From RGIG1752 sp045650425 (GTDB lineage: Bacteria; Bacillota_I; Bacilli_A; RF39; UBA660), in contig JAZRRD010000108.1 of the NCBI GenBank assembly GCA_045650425.1, positions 1 to 15,788 of the forward strand: 15,788 bases of DNA. The letters run 5' to 3'. Shown here in pieces: positions 14,282 to 15,788 of the stretch. The number at the start of each line of letters is the position of its first letter. The first letter of the stretch is position 1. The notes beneath the pieces were generated by a model. That model ran no database searches. It was not told the origin of the DNA and saw only the letters and a program-made list of their open reading frames with translations. Position numbers and translations under genes: made by a program.

Positions 14282-14510
14282 TTTGTAACTCCTCAAAAAC
14301 TTTTTGGCACATTTCTAATTCTTCTTTAGTCAAATTTGAACAAAAATCTTGCTCAATGTCATTATAATATTTAGCTGCATACAAAATATTTTTATTTAAT
14401 TCTTTATATATTATATAGTTAACTTTTTGATATTCAAACTCAAAAACAAGTTCCATAGTGGAAACATTTCCTTCACCATCTTGGATCTCTATGTAATCTT
14501 TATTATTCAT
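14256..14510 (-). CDS. DUF1292 family small protein
   Basis: An 84-aa acidic protein of the DUF1292 (YrzB-like) family, whose function is unknown. The pattern is typical: IEIQDGEGNVSTMELVFEFEYQKVNYIIYKEL, meaning a strand, a turn, then EF-Y...Y-I/V-Y. It continues with an acidic helical end (LTKEELEMCQKVFEELQNG). A GAGAGG ribosome-binding site lies 10 nt before ATG 14510. It heads the operon with the transglutaminase-like gene, the two frames overlapping by 26 nt, so the pair is translationally coupled. In Firmicutes DUF1292 genes commonly lie near yrrK/yrzL or ribosomal genes, and here the gene follows rpmA. Its transcript starts from an extended -10 promoter inside a palindrome. Confidence 0.85.
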   Translation of the reverse strand: MNNKDYIEIQDGEGNVSTMELVFEFEYQKVNYIIYKELNKNILYAAKYYNDIEQDFCSNLTKEELEMCQKVFEELQNGNYNNNK

Positions 14511-14527
14511 TTGTGAAAATCCTCTCT

Positions 14528-14570
14528 ATTTTTAGTATAACATATTAAAATAATATTTTATACTAAAAAT
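14528..14570. repeat. 43-nt near-perfect palindrome upstream of the DUF1292 gene
   Basis: The arms ATTTTTAGTATAA (14528-14540) and TTATACTAAAAAT (14558-14570) are perfect 13-bp inverted repeats. Inside them, after a C/T mismatch, ATATTA and TAATAT pair around an AAA loop. It lies between the rpmA terminator and the DUF1292 gene. Each arm contains a -10-like TATACT reading outward. It could be an operator, a second terminator-like stem, or an RNA hairpin. Confidence 0.8.
14534..14542 (-). promoter_or_regulatory. Extended -10 promoter of the DUF1292 operon
   Basis: On the minus strand TG-T-TATACT (14542-14534) lies within the left arm of the palindrome, about 24 bp upstream of ATG 14510. No clear -35 is visible. 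Confidence 0.4.
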
Positions 14571-14571
14571 T

Positions 14572-14592
14572 AAAAAAGCATTTACTATGCTT
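14572..14592 (-). terminator. Terminator of the rplU-prp-rpmA operon
   Basis: On the minus strand AAGCAT (14592-14587) and ATGCTT (14581-14576) pair around a 5-nt loop containing the rpmA stop, followed by a T-run. The stem is short, so some read-through is possible. Confidence 0.6.
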
Positions 14593-14869
14593 CGTAAACG
14601 CTTGCTTTCTTTTTGTCTCTTCCAAGTCTTTCAAATTTAACTACGCCATCGATTTTAGCAAATAATGTATGATCTTTTCCCATTCCTACATTAGTTCCTG
14701 GATAAATTTTTGTTCCTCTTTGACGATATATAATTGAACCAGCTGAAACTCTTTCTCCGTCACTAGCTTTAGCTCCTAAACGACGACCTCTTGAGTCACG
14801 ACCATTATCAGTTGAAGATTGACCTTTTTTATGAGCAAATAATTGAATATTTAAATTCATAAATAACAT
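14585..14869 (-). CDS. rpmA: 50S ribosomal protein L27 with Prp-cleaved extension
   Basis: Large-subunit protein whose N-terminal tail reaches the peptidyl-transferase centre. The 94-aa product starts MLFMNLNIQLFAHKKGQSS. The first 11 residues form the Firmicute-type extension that Prp removes between Phe and Ala to expose AHKKG. The body carries the standard L27 sequence (GRDSRGRRLGAKASDGERV, GSIIYRQRGTKIYPGTNVGM). Start ATG 14869 lies seven nt after an AGGAGG ribosome-binding site that is encoded by the last Gly codons of prp. It is the third gene of the operon and ends in its own terminator. Confidence 0.98.
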   Translation of the reverse strand: MLFMNLNIQLFAHKKGQSSTDNGRDSRGRRLGAKASDGERVSAGSIIYRQRGTKIYPGTNVGMGKDHTLFAKIDGVVKFERLGRDKKKASVYEA

Positions 14870-14872
14870 TTT

Positions 14873-15166
14873 CTATCCTCCTATAACTTTTATATTTTCT
14901 TTGTATTGATTAGCTAATTCTTCAAATAAACTAACCATATTATTTATTAATATTTTTGTGATTTTATCATTTTTTAGGACATTAATAATCAATTCATCTT
15001 TTTTTTGTTCATAATTTATAGCTTCACTATCAAAAGATAATATTGCATTAATCGTAGTAATAGCTATAGATGAAGCACTTGCGCATACAATGTCACGTCC
15101 ATATTCATCATATCCAGCATGTCCCATAATTGTTATTTTCGTATCAGTAATTGTAACCTTGATCAT
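14873..15166 (-). CDS. prp: Ribosomal-processing cysteine protease Prp
   Basis: Cysteine protease (YsxB family) that cleaves the L27 N-terminal extension, an essential ribosome-maturation step in Firmicutes. The 97-aa product has the catalytic motif GHAGYDEYGRDIVCASAS with His16 and Cys28, spaced 12 residues apart as in Staphylococcus aureus Prp (His22/Cys34). A conserved Ser/Ala helix follows. Start ATG 15166 shares one nucleotide with the rplU stop (TAATG), so translation is coupled. The stop is 3 nt before rpmA, so enzyme and substrate are made together. Confidence 0.97.
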   Translation of the reverse strand: MIKVTITDTKITIMGHAGYDEYGRDIVCASASSIAITTINAILSFDSEAINYEQKKDELIINVLKNDKITKILINNMVSLFEELANQYKENIKVIGG

Positions 15167-15465
15167 TATTTAACAATTCTCTTAACAACTAATTTAGTAT
15201 ATGGTTGTCTATGACCTTGTTTATTACGATATTTTTTCTTAGGTCTGTATTTGAAAACAACAACTTTTTTATTCTTACCGTGTTTTTCTACTGAGCAAAC
15301 AACTTTTGCACCAGATACCATTGGATTACCAACTTTACCATCAGCAAATAATACTTCAGTAAATTCAACTTCACTTCCAACTTCAGCTTCTAGTTTTTCA
15401 ACAAAAACTACATCACCTTCAGCAACATAATATTGTTTTCCACCTGTAACAAATATAGCTTTCAT
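15166..15465 (-). CDS. rplU: 50S ribosomal protein L21
   Basis: Large-subunit ribosomal protein L21, binding 23S rRNA. The 99-aa product is complete and typical: MKAIFVTGGKQYYVAEGD at the start, a central VGNPMVSGAKV, and a C-terminal basic signature KYRPKKKYRNKQGHRQPYT. A strong AAAGGAGGT ribosome-binding site precedes ATG 15465. It heads the rplU-prp-rpmA operon with a consensus promoter and a leader RNA. Confidence 0.98.
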   Translation of the reverse strand: MKAIFVTGGKQYYVAEGDVVFVEKLEAEVGSEVEFTEVLFADGKVGNPMVSGAKVVCSVEKHGKNKKVVVFKYRPKKKYRNKQGHRQPYTKLVVKRIVK

Positions 15466-15561
15466 TTCATACCTCCTTTATATTTTTTAAGACGCGCCCG
15501 TAAGGTACCAAACGGTTTTACAACCTTTTTAGTGCGGTTTTTCCGGAAAGCCCTTCAAACG
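15466..15561 (-). ncRNA. L21 leader, ribosomal-protein autoregulatory 5' UTR
   Basis: About 95 nt of untranslated leader lie between the predicted start (near 15561) and rplU. They are clearly more GC-rich than the surroundings, with conserved-looking blocks CTTTCCGGAAAAACCGC, AACCGTTTGGTACCTTACGGG and CGCGTC. The position and the GGTACC...GGGCGCG segment fit the Firmicute L21 leader family (from memory), in which L21 is thought to repress its own operon. I did not fold it, and no start codon with a good ribosome-binding site is inside. Confidence 0.65.
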
Positions 15562-15567
15562 TATAAA

Positions 15568-15596
15568 ATTTTATCAAAAACTTCTTGATTTGTCAA
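15568..15596 (-). promoter_or_regulatory. Strong sigma-A promoter of rplU
   Basis: On the minus strand a perfect TTGACA (15596-15591), 17 bp, then TAAAAT (15573-15568) with TG one base upstream. The -35 and spacer are inside the spoIVFB coding end, and the spacer's last three bases are its TGA stop. Confidence 0.85.
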
Positions 15597-15788
15597 ATTT
15601 TTTAGCAAGTATTATCTTTTCATTAACATATTTAGACTTATCGGCAAAATAACCCAAACAATCTTTAGTTAAATATCTTAAGTTTGGTTTTTTATAATAC
15701 TTTATTTTATTATATTTAAAATTATATAAATAACGTTCTAATATAAAACGATTAAAAAGAATATCTATATTTTTTAAATAATTAATTA
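15574..15788 (-). CDS. spoIVFB: SpoIVFB-like intramembrane metalloprotease, C-terminal part (cut by window edge)
   Basis: An open frame enters from the right edge and runs 70 codons to TGA at 15574-15576. There is no start codon in view because the gene continues beyond 15788. The tail contains NRFILERYLYNFKYNKIKYY and KYVNEKIILAKKFDKSRSF. The first segment resembles the RFLLERYYGKN segment I recall after the last membrane helix of B. subtilis SpoIVFB. The last resembles clostridial endings of the type YxTEKxFLxKxFD. Location directly upstream of rplU-prp-rpmA is the same as in B. subtilis. SpoIVFB is the site-2-type zinc protease in the forespore outer membrane that cuts pro-sigma-K. The HExxH and NPDG-type active-site motifs would be outside the window. 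Confidence 0.72.
   Translation of the reverse strand, partial: INYLKNIDILFNRFILERYLYNFKYNKIKYYKKPNLRYLTKDCLGYFADKSKYVNEKIILAKKFDKSRSF

Noticed and set aside
15574..15788. Treating the right edge as non-coding
   Set aside because: A 70-codon open frame without a stop in this AT-rich sequence, with SpoIVFB-like motifs, is better explained as the end of a gene.
1..15788. CRISPR arrays, tRNA or rRNA genes, insertion sequences, integrase or phage genes
   Set aside because: No regularly spaced repeats, cloverleaf-like GC-rich segments, transposase motifs or terminal inverted repeats were seen. The gene content is chromosomal.
1..15788. Mycoplasma-type code (TGA as Trp)
   Set aside because: Trp is encoded by TGG in clear genes (tadA, sepF, rsh), and TGA serves as a proper stop for tadB, tadC and the spoIVFB fragment.

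Overview
The window is a strongly AT-rich chromosomal segment from a spore-forming, low-GC Gram-positive bacterium (Bacillota). It uses the standard bacterial code: TGG encodes Trp and TGA acts as stop. The evidence for the lineage is a full sigma-K gene with its pro-sequence, the C-terminal end of a SpoIVFB-type protease upstream of rplU, the rplU-prp-rpmA cluster, SepF/DivIVA division genes, purine-rich Shine-Dalgarno sites and sigma-A-like promoters. I cannot name a genus. The style fits an uncultured gut Bacilli, Erysipelotrichia or RF39-like lineage, but that is inference.

Layout. (1) 49-744, plus strand: sigK. It faces an unrecognised 200-aa gene (746-1348, minus) across a 1-bp gap that contains a shared bidirectional terminator. 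(2) 1425-2301, minus: sepF and a divIVA-like gene. (3) 2373-7474, minus: a compact Tad (type IVb / Flp) pilus operon in the order flp, TadE-like, second pseudopilin-like, cpaE/tadZ, tadA, tadB, tadC, followed by a coupled RNHCP zinc-ribbon gene. No prepilin peptidase is present in the window. The TadE-like gene carries a nine-G homopolymer. (4) 7598-7927, plus: a DUF192 gene diverging from the pilus operon and overlapping the end of obg. (5) 7907-14510, minus: obg, a two-TM surface protein, a CPBP-family membrane protein with altered histidines, a tiny independent transcription unit that could encode a 9-residue peptide, a short RelA/SpoT homologue with an intact hydrolase and eroded synthetase, a membrane transglutaminase-like protein and a DUF1292 gene. 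(6) 14585-15788, minus: rpmA (L27), prp, rplU (L21) with a leader RNA, and the 3' end of spoIVFB.

How the genes fit together. Prp removes the N-terminal extension of L27, and both lie in the rplU operon. SpoIVFB is the intramembrane protease that activates pro-sigma-K, so enzyme and substrate genes sit near the two ends of this window. The Tad genes would assemble a thin surface pilus, with TadA as motor, TadB/TadC as the membrane platform, CpaE as positioning ATPase and Flp as pilin. In Bacillus subtilis obg lies just downstream of rpmA and spo0B. Here about 5.4 kb of stress and surface genes lies between rpmA and obg.

The most unusual items are the self-contained micro-gene at 10689-10832, the poly-G tract in a pseudopilin gene (a candidate phase-variation switch), and the hydrolase-only-looking RSH protein. 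Every intergenic stretch is below 300 bp and is described in the feature list.
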